Assembly: GCA_013396915.1 (NCBI GenBank)
Contig: VWZL01002517.1
Location: 490,318-554,317, forward strand
DNA from: Stercorarius parasiticus
Lineage: Eukaryota > Chordata > Aves > Charadriiformes > Stercorariidae
Direction of reading: 5' to 3'
Length of the DNA stretch: 64,000 nt
Part shown: positions 23,500-35,070 of the stretch, in pieces
How the letters are laid out: each line of letters begins with the position of its first letter
How positions within the stretch are numbered: the stretch's first letter is position 1
Notes under the pieces: model-generated
The model's database searches: none
Told to the model about the DNA's origin: nothing
Seen by the model: only the letters and a program-made list of their open reading frames with translations
Position numbers and translations under genes: made by a program

Positions 23500-23720
23500 T
23501 CCTATGGTAATAAGCATCCAGGAGGATATTAAAAATGTCATTTGTGCTTTAAAAGTAATAATAATTGAAATAGATTCTGGCATCTTTTATAACAGCAGAG
23601 CCAACAATTATTACTGGGGATATATTAAAACAACACAACATTAAATAATTAGTTAATTGAATTGCCAATATGCTGATGCTGCTCAAATTAATCTGAAAAA
23701 TATGAGATTAGCAGCGTGCT
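23500..23720. promoter_or_regulatory. AT-rich block dense in homeodomain-type motifs
   Basis: Within about 220 bases there are TAATTAG, TTAATTG, AATTAATCT and AGATTAG motifs, plus CTGATGCTGCTCA, in a CpG-free AT-rich background that ends sharply at GC-rich sequence near 23750. TAAT-core and TAATC-core sites are bound by homeodomain proteins. Clustering of this kind is typical of developmental enhancers but also arises by chance in AT-rich DNA. Confidence 0.25.
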
Positions 23721-24508
23721 TTTGCACCATTGGAGTTGGTTGCAGATGAAATCCCGAGGCGGGGTGGGATGCGTGGAGCGGTGCAGCGGCCGGGCCTGCA
23801 GCGGGGGTCCTGTGGGACCCCCCCAAGCCTGGGCAGCCTGGGCACCCTCTGCGGGGCAGGGTGGGAGGCAGCGGGGCTGGGGGCTGCGGGGTCTCGGAGA
23901 GCTGACATCCACCGTCCCGCCCCGGCGCTTGCCCGACATCAGCTGCGCTGAGCAACGCCCTTTTTTTTCAGAGTTGTAAAATTACCACTCCACGAGCAAG
24001 CTCAGCTTTAAATGTCTTATCATTCCTGGTTTTGCAGCTATAGAGGTACAAATTTAATGTGTATTTTGAAAACTTATCTCCTTGGATGGGAAGAGGACAG
24101 GCTCGAGTCAGCAGGTGCGAGGGTGTGTGCCACCCCCAGCCTGGCCTTCGTCTCCCATGACCCCGCCCAGCAGTAGCCACCTGTGGTGGCCACCATGGCG
24201 CATCTGTCGTGGTGGCTCCGTCCGGCTCAAAAGGCGTTCTGGGGAGACGGGTGACAACACAACAGCCGAGGGCTGGCTGGAGCAATGCGCCCGCCTCACC
24301 ACAGCGCTGGTACCATGGTGGAGATGCAAATACGGGTACAGGTCAATCATCTCAACCCCATCAATGGTGCCCAGCCCCAGAGCCCCCTGAGCTCTCCTGC
24401 ATGGTGGCGGCTGCCCTTGGGCAGGGACGTGCCTCAAGGTCACCGCTCGAGATCCAGAGATTCCCTGCCACAACAGACCCTCGGTACGTGACTAACAGCA
24501 TGCTGAAC
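23721..24508. other. GC-rich sequence, no gene seen
   Basis: GC-rich at 23750-23940 and 24090-24470. The part next to the LTR-like remnant may belong to the same element, but I cannot identify retroviral coding in it. Confidence 0.45.
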
Positions 24509-24753
24509 TGTGAAACCTTAGCTAAGTGACAGAAAGGATTGATTGCGCATATGTAACCCTTTAGACGTAAACCATTGACCAAGTCTGGGACTGGGACTGG
24601 ATCCAGCCGCCCCCAGGCTCCTCTCTGAGGAGTTTACAAAGGCGGGGGGTCCCCTCTGAACCTCAACTTAATGACAGCACTGTCTGACCCTGTCCCTGTG
24701 CAGTAAATAACCCAGTGTGCCTCGCCATCCAATCTTGTTAAAACATTGTCACA
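24509..24753 (+). mobile_element. Probable solo or partial LTR of an avian endogenous retrovirus (ERVL-like)
   Basis: The segment can be read as TG...CA (TGTGAAACC at 24509, ending TGTCACA at 24753). It has an LTR-like order: an AT-rich 5' part, a GC-rich middle, an AATAAA-like AGTAAATAA at about 24703-24711, and a GTGCCTCGCC-type 3' part. The wording resembles bird ERV LTRs from memory. I see no matching target-site duplication and no gag, pol or env next to it, so the 5' edge is uncertain. Nothing here could be expressed as a virus. Confidence 0.45.
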
Positions 24754-25451
24754 TTTGCTATCAAACTTCGTAAAATCGCTGTTCTGTATCAACAGATGTA
24801 TCGCTGCTTCTCTCTACAGTGAGGTGCGCCGCTCCATCCGCCACCGCAGGCTGCGTTCAGCCAGGAGCCCCAGCTCCAGGCCGGGAGATGCTTCCCCATC
24901 GATTATTTCACCTCTTTGGAGACCGAGTTTGTAACGGGACTGGGGCTTTTACTGGGACTGATAACTCAGAAGTCTTTTTTTTTTTTTCCCCCAAATTAGG
25001 CAGGAGAATCAGCCCACGGCTGTGCCGGAGCGGGGTGCAGTGCCTGCGCAGCCGTGGGTGCAAGCCCGGCACCAAAGAAGCCAAGCCGTGCTGCGGGGGG
25101 GTCACGGCCGGGCACACCCCTGGGCTGTGCTGCCACCCAGACACAGAGGGCAACAAAGGCAGCATTTTTGCTTTCCCCCTAAATCACAATTTTTAAAGCC
25201 TTGAGTGTTGTAAACATTACCCGCATGAAGGGAAGAAAATATTTAAATATCTGTAGCACTCTCCTGAATACTCCGTCGTGTCTGGTGCAGATATACGCAC
25301 TTTATAAAATGTGTTGGTGTTTCTCTGAATCTGTTTAATCTCCCCATGAGAGCTGTGCGCTGCCAACGGCCCCCTCGGAAAGCCTCCCCCCCTGCCCCGC
25401 ACGCCGCGCAGCCCTCTCTCTGTGCGGGATCTGGGTGTCCAGATGCAGATG
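24754..25451. other. Unique sequence, no gene seen
   Basis: Contains a 13-T run at 24975-24987 and GC-rich sequence at 25020-25140. Open frames are short and unrecognised. Confidence 0.5.
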
Positions 25452-25481
25452 TCCTCCTCCTCCTCCTCCTCCTCCTCCTCC
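25452..25481. repeat. (TCC)10 trinucleotide microsatellite
   Basis: Ten perfect copies of TCC. Being a codon-length unit, it opens Ser-, Leu- or Glu/Gly-rich runs inside frames of 77-172 codons on both strands, none of which is a credible gene. Confidence 0.95.
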
Positions 25482-26084
25482 TTCGGCAGGGCGCACAGCA
25501 GTGGGTGTGTAGGAGCAGTCAGCACATGGGGCCACCCCTGTGGCACTGGCTGCAGAACGGGTGCTCCTGGGCGCGCTGAGCCCCTGGAGAGGGCAGGGCC
25601 CTCCCCAAGCCCTCGGTGGGTGCCCTGCGCCGGTGGGTACCAGGGAAGGGTCCCTGCATCACAGCCCAGAGCTGTCCCTGTCCTTGTGTCCCCGTGGCAG
25701 GGTCTCCGGGTGCCGCCGGGGTATCGCGGTGTCACCCATCGCTCGCCCCGGCCCGACCGTGGGAGACCGACAGCTCAGAGCTCGTGGCAAGAGCGCAGCT
25801 GACACGACGGCTTGCTCCATGCTGAAATGGCCCCTGCCAACGTAAGGCGCCGCGTCCTCCCTGTCCCAGGCAGGAATTATTTTTTCCTTCAAGTGCTGGT
25901 GTGCAGAGTCCCTGCACGGCCTGGGAAATACAGCCTGCGCCGCTTTCAGCCTCTCCCGCTTCAGGCCTGTTCTTCCTGCTGCAGCTGGGACGTGCACACC
26001 ACGACCAGGGCTCAGCTGTGGTTTTCCCCGCTGCGTTCCCGTTTTCTTCTGTAGTTTCATCATGCCAGTCACACGCACAGTTTC
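25482..26084. other. GC-rich unique sequence, no gene seen
   Basis: Overlapping frames of 100-157 codons on both strands are the expected result of GC-rich composition. No domain is recognised. Confidence 0.5.
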
Positions 26085-26118
26085 GTATATATACACACAC
26101 GTGCGCACACACACGCAT
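26085..26118. repeat. Alternating purine-pyrimidine tract (TA/CA/CG)
   Basis: Thirty-four bases alternate perfectly between purine and pyrimidine, mixing TATATA, CACACA and CGTGCGC steps. Such tracts can adopt Z-DNA under negative supercoiling. Confidence 0.8.
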
Positions 26119-26789
26119 AGATGTACATGCACGTTCAGCAGAGTGACAGCCTGCTCTGCAGGGAGGGCTGGAAAGAAGAGGTTCAGCAGGTACCAACTTA
26201 AAAATACAATGTTTTAGGGTTAATTAAGATTGCTATTGTATCTTTTATCAGGCTACAGCTGTCACAAGCAGTAAAACGGTGTGGGGAGTGTTGCTGTTGT
26301 GAGAAGAAAGTACAGACTGTGGTCCCTCGATGCCCGGGAGGGGACGGGGGGATCCCTGCTCCGGGGCTCTGCCCCTGCCCCCCCGCCGCAGGGGCCGTGG
26401 CACCCATCACTGCGCTCCTTAGAGACCTGCACAGGCTGAACCGGTTTTCAGTATCGTAGTGCACTTAGAGGATATTTTCTTTGTTTAAGGAAAACAAGTG
26501 CATTTCTTATTTCAAAGCTGAGGAAGGAAAACGTGTGATTTATTTCCATGCTGCAGCCAGCAGGAAGCATGACGTCTGATGGAAACTTATTTTGCCACAC
26601 TTGCCTGTCTCTGAACTCGTCAGAGAACTCACAGAGCTCTGAGAAACCTGTCCGTCGTAAAGTACCGGGTAACACCCATTGCGTGTTGTCCTGGTTTTAA
26701 AAGAAATAGAAATATTTTGAAATTTTGTAAAATTTTGCCGCGGCCTTGGTGACTCTTGTGTTAGTATTATTTCTTCACCTCTCCCCTTT
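26119..26789. other. Unique sequence, no gene seen
   Basis: Mixed composition, with a G-rich patch at about 26335-26390. The motif TGTTGTCCTGGTTTTAAAA at 26686 is considered and rejected as an LTR start elsewhere in this report. Confidence 0.5.
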
Positions 26790-27158
26790 AGCGGAGCAGA
26801 GGAAGTTTTTCTGAGCGCGAGCATCCCTCTTGGAGGCGGCGCCCGCGCGTCCCGCGGCACCGGGTTGGGGGGCACGGGGACAACGCAGCGCCCGCACCCG
26901 CACAGGGTCTCCGGGAGGGCCCGGTGGAGGGAAGCTCCTGATGCTTCCTCAGGGAGCAGCCGGGGATAGCGTGGGCACGGCAGGCTCCGGGCAGCGGTGT
27001 GTGTAGGGAGGGCAGAGCTCTGGTTTGGCAGCAGCGACAGCAGCCGCCACCCGGCCGTGCCCGCCGCGGCCCGCGGAGGTGTGTGCGCTGGCGAAGGCAG
27101 CACCTGGGGCTGGAACGCCGCTTTCTAGCAACTCTTAGGTGTCGGCGGAACAGTGTGG
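26790..27158 (+). promoter_or_regulatory. CpG island with a consensus donor at its 3' edge
   Basis: By hand count about 38 CpGs occur in roughly 370 bases at about two-thirds GC, giving an observed/expected ratio near 0.9, so it meets the usual CpG island criteria. It sits between AT-rich flanks. At its downstream edge is GTGG|GTGAGTG (donor GT at 27159), the expected layout for a CpG-island promoter with a non-coding first exon on the + strand. The minus-strand 187-codon frame across it is open by composition and not recognised. I see no TATA box. Confidence 0.45.
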
Positions 27159-28870
27159 GTGAGTGCAGTCAGAGGGAGCATCACTTTTTGTGTTGCCACT
27201 CCGTACCCTGCTGGCTTTTTTCCCTGGGTTAAATAAAACACCGAGATGCTTCGAGCCCAACAGCAGAGAGCTTTCCCGTGCAGCATTGTGCTCCTAATTG
27301 TATTTTTTATTTTTATTGAGCATCAGCGAGTCTGCCTCGCGAGAGAGTTTTACCTTTTACCCTTTTTTCCCAATACGTTTCCTCTCTCGCCCGTTCTCTC
27401 GCAGCCAGCCCTGATCCAAACGGCTGCCTTCAGACCGGCGTCTGCAGGCGTCCGGCCTCGCCGGCTGCCGCTGCTCTCCCGCTTTCTCTTTATACAAATT
27501 ATAAAATATATCAAAAACATTTTCCTCTTGTATGTCTGAAGACATAACCATTATTTCCGACTGGTGTTCAGAGCAAACAAAATTTCTTTATTACAACTTA
27601 TCAAGCGATGCCACTTGTCAATTTTATGAGTTTTTAAAATAACATCTAATGTTAACTTGGCAATGAATCTGTCTTAAGACACACTACCCACTCACATTTT
27701 ATTTCCTCTATTAAAGGAAATGATGTATAAACACTACGGGAAGGCATGGATCACACTTCTTAGTATCAGATCTAATACAAAGAAATGCCAGCCCAAGGAA
27801 CTAGAGGCAGGGGAGAGTCGCGCGCGTGTTCCTTGGGGCTGCAGAAACCAACCACTATATTATCTCAGTCCAGCTGCACAATAAACGGGAACAAATACCC
27901 CGTCGTGGAGAGACTTTATTTTTGGTTTCACCTTAGTTACAGAGAATGGGTATTGCTTGCTATAAAAAGTCTGTTTAGGTCAGAGGGTTATGCTTTAACA
28001 TTTATTTTATTTTTGCAGCTTTGTGATTACACTGTTAGACCCTGATTCATGGGTGACCTTCATGCATGAACCCAACTTAAGGCATATAAATAGTCCTATT
28101 GATTTGAATTTGAACATTGATTATAGTGGGGTGAGGTGGAAGTCAGTGTCAATAAAAGTAACGTACAATGTGCCGCCGTCAGTCTCAGTAACACAACAAT
28201 GGAATTACAATTGCCTCTTGCTACAAAAAACAGCGGACTCCCTTTTTGTGATGAGATATGGATTTTAATCACTCTCAAATATACTGAAGTTCAATGTATT
28301 CTATTTTTTCCTAACTTACAAATCCACACAAAAAATTCGTTTTTTGCATTTCTGGAGTTGAGAATGTCAGTGGATCAATTTCATTCTCTCCTTTAAGAAG
28401 AGATTTCTGGAGTGGGCACAACACCCGCTTCAGCCCATTTTACTCTCGGCAGCTGCACACATTGTCACTCACAAAAAGGATGCGTTTAACCTTTCCCTCC
28501 AGAAGAGGTTCTTTTGTAACATGAAGTCTGATTAGTTGTGACACAAACTATGTTATCTATATAATTAAGTGCCCTTGTGGGCTATCCCGTGTTGGGAAGA
28601 TGCCGCGACCCTTCATGACACGCACACACGAGCAGAGCGGCGCAGGCGAGGGGAGATGAAGTCTCCCGTGGCCGCCGGGTTTCGTCTGGCGGGAGGTGCC
28701 AAGGGCGTAGAGGAATTTACCTTTCTCCAAGTGCTCTCCAAGCACTAATGACTCACCCAGCCCCGCAGTGAGAGGCGAGTTGTGCGATGCCGTGGAGCTC
28801 CTGCCCAGGTTAGGTGTGGCGTGGGGCACTGAGGGCTGCAGCCCCCACTCCTCCGCGGGGTCCCAGTGGT
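27159..28870. other. Mostly AT-rich unique sequence, no gene seen
   Basis: From about 27480 to 28560 the sequence is AT-rich and nearly CpG-free. GC-rich sequence resumes at 28590. Short frames only. Confidence 0.5.
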
Positions 28871-28999
28871 GCCGTGAGCGACGCCATGAGCGACGCCACT
28901 AGCGGTGCCGTGAGTGATGCTGTAAGCGCTGCCATGAGTGATGCCATGAGTACTGCCACAAGTGATGCAATGAGTGATGCCGTGAGCGATGCCGTGAGC
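28871..28999. repeat. 12-bp minisatellite, GCCGTGAGTGAT-like, about 11 copies
   Basis: Eleven units of 12 bases start at 28871 and every 12 bases to 28991, the last one partial. Units vary at the third and last positions (GCCGTGAGCGAC, GCCATGAGTGAT, GCTGTAAGCGCT and so on). Read as codons they give Ala-Val/Met-Ser-Asp repeats on the + strand and His/Gly/Ile/Thr-rich text on the minus strand. Many units contain GTGAGTGA or GTGAGCGA, so the array holds repeated donor-like GTGAGY words. Confidence 0.92.
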
Positions 29000-31484
29000 T
29001 GGCCGCACCGTGGCTCCGCTCCTCACTGCTGGGAGGCATGCATGCCAAAGCACTCCTCCTCACTAACTACTAGAAAACCCAGAACCGGACATTTTCAGCC
29101 GGGGCGCAGGCAGCAACCACGTCGCCTATCCTGCTTTTACACTTTTTGTGCCAATGGGTGACAGCGCTGTGTCCCTTTCCCTGCCTCCCCAGCAGGAATG
29201 GTCACTCCTCCAGCATCCACATACGGAGCCTTTCCGTGGCTGGAGGGGTCGGCACTGCTGGGGCAGCCCTGTGCGTGAAACTGGGGAGGGAATTCTTGTT
29301 TTGAATACTGCTTCAGCCTCGAATCATATTTGTGAGGCTTTCATGCATGAGTGTTTGGAGAAAGTGAGTACAAAAGCAGGGTAAACACAGCTGAAACAAA
29401 TTCATTAAACGATAAAGCAAATATTTGCAGAGATGTTGGTTTGCAGCCTCTGCACGTTTCCAGAATTACAGTAATGGAACATGGGCACGTGTTCAGCTGG
29501 CAGTGGCAAGGTGAAGAAAACCGTCGCGAGCGCCGAAGGGACAGAGGAGGGGGGCAGGAGGTGGCTCCTCAGACCACTACTGATGGGTGGTCCTGCTCCT
29601 CCTGGGGAACGGGCCCTGGGAATGTGTCACCACCCCTCAGCCCTCGGCTTCGCCTTCGCTGCGAACGGGGGACCACCCATTGGAGTAGACCAGCACCAAT
29701 TTGCAAGATAGAAATTCATGTATCGAAGCTTGGAAAAATAAGCTGTCAGGTGGAAGAGCAAAGGAAGCAGAGAGAACAAAGGCTGTGATGGGCAGGGCTG
29801 TGAGATGCCGAGGGTCCGGCGGGGCGGGGGGTCCTGCGTGCCCCCTGCTCTGCGGGGCTGGGAGAGACAACGGATGGGGAGAGGCGAGAGAGGGAGGGGA
29901 ATGGTAGAGGGAAAAGAGGAAAGAGAAAACACGGAATGGACTAAACTCTGCTGAAAAGTACACAGATAAGTATAAATTAGTCTAATATTTACACGTCGGA
30001 TCAGCTGGGAATCAGCTGCCATCCATTATTTCAGGCAGCAGTTAGTCAGATGATATTACTTCTGCTCTGATGGAAGGACTGAAGCTTCTGAAACAGAAGA
30101 ATAATGGCCAACATTATCCTAAACATTTTGTTGTGTTTTTTCCTCTGCTCCTAATCACTGGGTTTGAACACATCTGCGGGAATATTCGGATTGTCTCAAA
30201 ATCTTTGAATAGGTAACGCATGGGGGGGGAATAAGCACCACACCATGATTCACCAAAATACCACCAAGGCAAAGGCTGCAATACTCCACTACCTTTAGCG
30301 TTACCTTGGAACCCAGCCTGTGTTTTGGGGCATGGAGAGCATGTCTTGTGTCGGGGTGGTGAGCAGCAGCCTCCTCTCGCCACAGCTGGGATGCTGCCAT
30401 CTGCCAAAAACCCCTGCTAAAATGCCCACACGTGTCATGTACCTGTTTTCAAAGAGGTCAGAAATGGGAGGCTCCATCTCTCTGCAGCAGGTGCACGCGT
30501 GCGGCCATTAGAAACACCTCCACCAGGGACAACATACGCCTTCATGTCGAGATACTGATGGATATTAACGAGGGTGGCTGCCCACCGGGGTGTCCCCAGC
30601 ACAATTTTTTGCATATATTTATCTTTAAAGAGGTATGCATTGATTCCTGCTGGCGGATCTTCCCAGGGCAGAAACCCCAAAGGGTGCAAACACAATGGGG
30701 GGAAGCAGGGGCGCAAGGGACAGTCCCCCGAGGGGTGTCCCAGAGCGGTGCCCGATGGCTGCGCTCAAGGTGAGACCCCCGGCAGCGAGTTTTTGGGGGG
30801 TCACGCGTGGTTGGAAGCACCATACAAAATCGACGGCTTTTCAGTGAGCAGAGAGAAGCCTGAGTTAATGACTTATAAATGGTGAGGTAAAGCATTTACT
30901 ACTGTTTCAACATTTAATTAAAGAGACTTTAAGGCATGCAATAAGCTGCAGCGAGGGCTGCAAAAAACCATTCTAAACACTTAAGTGGTGAAGAGCAAAG
31001 GAAATCAGAAGCTGTTCTTTGACCGTTTACTAGAGGTTATTGTACAATATTTGTATGTAAATGTATGAAAGGAAAGTCATGGGTATAAACTATCCTTGCC
31101 GCGGAAAGCATTTTTCGATTGAACTGATATTGCAGGAGTTGAATAACCATTCAGCTTTGTCATTTGCCACTTTTGGAGTTAGCTTTGGTTGAACAGCCAT
31201 TGACAATTGTCTAAATGGGATTCTTAAAACATGTAACTGGCCCAAATCTGTTGAGAGGATAGCTACGGCACCGCCTGGATGTTAACATTTCCCCCCTGAA
31301 TACTGTCAAAACAGGTAAAGTTGTTCAGGCTTAAACTGCATTTTTTCTTAACTTTTAACCATATTTTCAACAATTTTATTTATGCTTGACAAACGCAATC
31401 ATCTTTATTTTACTGTCTGTAGATTTTACCATAAATTCTGTTGGGTTAGCAAGGCAAACCCAACGCGTGCCTGCTTTTTTGCAG
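29000..31484. other. Unique sequence, no gene seen
   Basis: Includes a purine-rich tract at about 29865-29945 and GC-rich pieces at 29500-29850 and 30660-30800. A donor-like GTGAGTAC at 29364 has no strong matching acceptor. The 30880-31480 part is AT-rich. Confidence 0.5.
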
Positions 31485-31502
31485 CAGCTCTACCGAACTC
31501 GG
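31485..31502 (+). other. Weak 18-base microexon candidate
   Basis: A CTGCTTTTTTGCAG acceptor precedes 18 bases that could read Gln-Leu-Tyr-Arg-Thr-Arg, followed by CTCGG|GTGAGC. A second AG three bases on would make it 15 bases. The evidence is only the splice motifs. Confidence 0.12.
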
Positions 31503-34500
31503 GTGAGCAGCCGTACCTGCTGCGAGAGGCCGTGAGGACGGTGAAGCCCGCGCGCTGCACAGCTCACAGCGTTTATCTCTCTACCGCGATACAGGGATGG
31601 AGGGTCAATCCCGGCATTACAGGAGATCAGCCTCTGCATTACAAGGTGGCCTTTGTCACAGAGCAAACAATGCCCAAGTGTAAAAAAGGAGAATCCTACA
31701 TGGTTTACGTTTGCCATGTCACTCGATTTTTTAATGTGTGGTCACTCACCATTCATCATCCCTGTGGCAGCCGCACAGAACCGCCCCACGTCTCCTTGAT
31801 GCTGTGATTTTTAATGTACCCAGACCTTGTTTCCGTCGGGTTGCTGTTGTTCTGCATTTAGTTTGCTGTTGCGGCGCATACCGAGCGGCGACGCGTTCCC
31901 CTCGTGCTAAAGACTCTGAGAAACGGGGGAAAGCTAATTTTTTTCAAGTGTAATAAGCAGTGACCAAGGGTCTGTACAGAGCCTGGGCAAACACCGCACC
32001 CAGACCTCCCCAAGGCGGTGAGACCGACGGCGTGGAGCGCTGGTGAAGCAGGTGCCCGTTCATTGAGATGAGATATTTGACAGCTCACTCTGAACGGAGG
32101 CCTGATTTGATTATTATTACACCAGTTTCCCTGTGGGGAAAAAAAACTTGGCTGCTACTCTCAGCTGTGCCACTCACCGCCTTCAGACAGACCCTTCTCA
32201 GACCCATGTTAGGCAGCTCCTCTGGAACAGCCGCAGGATTCCGGAGGTGCAGAACGGCCTTTTTCACTTGCATTGCAGCAGTGGCTGCTGCCGGGGCTCC
32301 ATCCTCCGACATCCCCTTTGTCCAGGGCCTTTCCGGAGCAGGGAGAGGAACGTCTCATTCCCACGTTACCGTGGGGCGACCTGTGGGATGGATGGGGGCA
32401 GGCACACCATTGCACCTCCGAGAAAAACACAGACTGCCTCCATCAGCAGCGGGCTGGTGTTTGTTTTTGCTGGCCTTCCTTGTATGCAAAGGTATAATCC
32501 CTTGGCAACCAAGACTTATACATTTTAGAGCCTTAAAGTGTTGCCACGCCAAAGTATCCATCCCTTCACAGCCCAGTCAATCTTCTAAGAACAAAGGAAA
32601 ATGAAATTATAGAGTGACAGTAATCTTATTTCAGCTAATGATCTCATATAATAGCTTGTTTGTGACAAAACCCATCTCTTTCTCCTGAACACTGTTCAGC
32701 CACTAAACTGTGGAATCAGGATCAATTTCTGGAATAGGAAAGAACATGTTCTTGTTTTCTTCATTTGAATTTCTCTTCTAATGTGTCGGTAATATCTGCA
32801 ATGCCCACTGCTGATGTAATATAGATCTAATTCTCAGCTCATTTAGTTGCTGCCTCGATAGGAAAACAATGCCTAGTGGGAGTGATGATTAGAAAGCAGC
32901 AGCAGAGATACCAAGCATGGATAAACGAAATAAATTACGGAAAAGTTACTGATGACATGATCTCTGGCCACATCAGTCAACTGCTACTCTGATGCACTAA
33001 ATTGACGCTTTTTTTTTTTTTTAAGTGATCGCCACATTATAAAGCAGCAAAGAGGAGGAAAGCAAGCAAGAATGCATAATACACATAATACACCCTCTCC
33101 TCCTGACCCCAGAGTCATGGGAGCATCCAGTGTGGAGGAGACAGAGTCATCAAAATGAATTGCATGGAGCATGCCTCTCAAGCTGTTATCTGTTATTTAT
33201 AAAGAATTAAAATGAGCTAGTTATTTCATATGTGCTAGAAAAATGAGTTCATCAGTATTGTGCTGAAGTGCATTATGACTTACTGATTCCTGATTTCATA
33301 GCTGTTGTACTTATTTGAAAACATATTTATATGCTTTGTATCAACTGCTAACCATTGAATTTTTATTGTACATTACAGAGAAAAATCTTATGTTTCAATT
33401 TGCATCTCACTTGATTCATTGACATACCAATACATAATTCCGGTCTTGTGTGATTGACTTGGGAAATATCTGATGCCAGGCTTTGGGGACATCCCTCCCA
33501 AGGCAGCTGGGTAACTGCCCTTGACGCCAGTGGCACCGCACAGGTCCGTAGGTGATCCGAGCTCCGGTCTCTGCCCACAGCCAAACCAAAGCATTAGAAA
33601 TTGCCGTATTTGTGTACAGCCTGGCAAAGTCTACACCTCAAACAAAAAGCGACTGCAAATATCCATAATTCTTGAAGGGCATTGAGGAGCTGAAGGGAAC
33701 AAAACGCACGAGGAGCTTGTGGTCTCGTGTCCGGCTGGGCTCCCGGGCGGCCGCTGGAAGGCTGGCGAAGGCAGAGAGCACGGGTGAGATGGAGCCGTCT
33801 CACCTTAGTGGAGGCAACGCTTGAACTCCGACTGCTCGAGCTGGGGCTGCCCATGGGTCAGCAGTCCTTGGTGAGCTCTACGTCTGCGCCAAGGCACGCT
33901 TAGCAGGGCTAGAGCATCCAGGTCAGGATCTTCGTTGACTTTTAAGTTGGTTGAAAGCTGGGAAAGTTCTTTCCTTTCTATCCCACCCCCAGTTAACAAG
34001 CAGTTTGGGGTTTTTTTAAAAAAAAAAAACCCAACTTCCTGATTTTTAAGAAACTGTACAGACAGGCAGCACTTTAGCTGTCAGTGGCAGCTATCGATGC
34101 TTGGTGCATCTAAATTTCAGCCTGCTGTTACGGACAAGAATAAGCGTGACTTCCACAGCCCCGACCGAGGCCCCCACGCCTGAAACCCCTGTTTTCGCTG
34201 TTCTGAGCTGTTGCGTTCCCTGCAGGGAGCCCGATGTTCCCAGGGGGAGCGGAGCTGCCCGGGGGAGGGGGCTCTGGCTGCGGTGGGGGCTGACCCTGGC
34301 GTGGGGCAGTGATGCCCACTATACGGGGACCAGCACCACCGCAACCCCCACGTGCCATTGGACTGGGTGCGCTCCTCAGTGTCCGTCCTCGATGTGGCAT
34401 TAGTGGTACAGCTTTTCAGCAAGATTCTGCTCGACCCTAGCTGAAAGAGCTGAGAAATACCAAGCGCGAACTCCTCTTCCTGCTGAACAAACTGGCAAAA

Positions 34501-34872
34501 CTTCCATTGCCTTCTAAACTTTTCACTTTTGGTGTTTTTTTCCTTAAACCATTATCAGAACATTTCTACTAATTTTATCCCTATCCTCTTTGTACAGACA
34601 GTGCCCACTGACTTATAGTTCTGGCTTATCAAGGAAAACTGATTCACAAATTTAGCTGCTTTTAAGCGAAGTAGTTAGACCCTAATTCCTATAATCAAGA
34701 CACAAAAGGCCAGAAAGGTCTTCTTGGAAAGATCACCTGGAATGAAGGGTACTGGTAGTGCCTGTGGTAGGATTAGTGAAAACATATTGCTAAGAAAGAA
34801 CCTGCAATTATAAAATAATGGTCCATGTTTAATCTGTCAAGTTTGTAAACTTAATTTACTTTTATTTATACC
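31503..34872. other. Unique sequence, no gene seen
   Basis: Contains a 14-T run at 33009-33022, an almost palindromic T7/A12 tract at about 34008-34036, and AT-rich low-CpG sequence at 32600-33400. The 178-codon frame at 32068-32604 is not recognised and overlaps another open frame. Confidence 0.5.
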
Positions 34873-35070
34873 TATCGATGAGATCCCCCTGAGCCTGCCC
34901 TGCTCCAGGTGGAGCAGCCCCCGCTCGCCCGGCCTCTCCTCACGGGAGATGCTCCAGGCGCTTCAGCATCCTGGTAGCCCTTCGCTGGACTCTCTCCAGT
35001 ATGTCCATGTCTCTCTTGTACTGGGGAGCCTGAGCAGGACCCAGGACTCCAGGTGTCGCTGCACCAGGCC
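34873..35070 (-). mobile_element. CR1 body fragment, inverted part of a rearranged copy
   Basis: Read on the minus strand, this gives the CR1 body region: GTACAAGAGAGACATGGACA, then GGGTCCAGCGAAGGGCTACC-like text, then GAGGAGAGGCC and finally GATCTCATCGAT. That is the part of CR1 that normally lies a few hundred bases upstream of the 3' end. It abuts a plus-strand CR1 3' end with about 7 shared bases (CCAGGCC) at the junction. Confidence 0.9.

Noticed and set aside
26686..26710. TGTTGTCCTGGTTTTAAAA, similar to the first bases of some avian ERV LTRs
   Set aside because: Similarity stops after about 14 bases, and no LTR-like body or partner end follows.
28871..28999. Regularly spaced short repeats that might suggest a CRISPR-like array
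   Set aside because: The 12-bp units are contiguous with no spacers, in vertebrate DNA. The same applies to the 39-bp, 25-bp and 9-bp arrays.
34008..34036. Near-palindromic GGGGT7A12CCC tract that could be a terminator or hairpin
   Set aside because: It is a T-run meeting an A-run, common by chance in vertebrate DNA, with no transcript to terminate.
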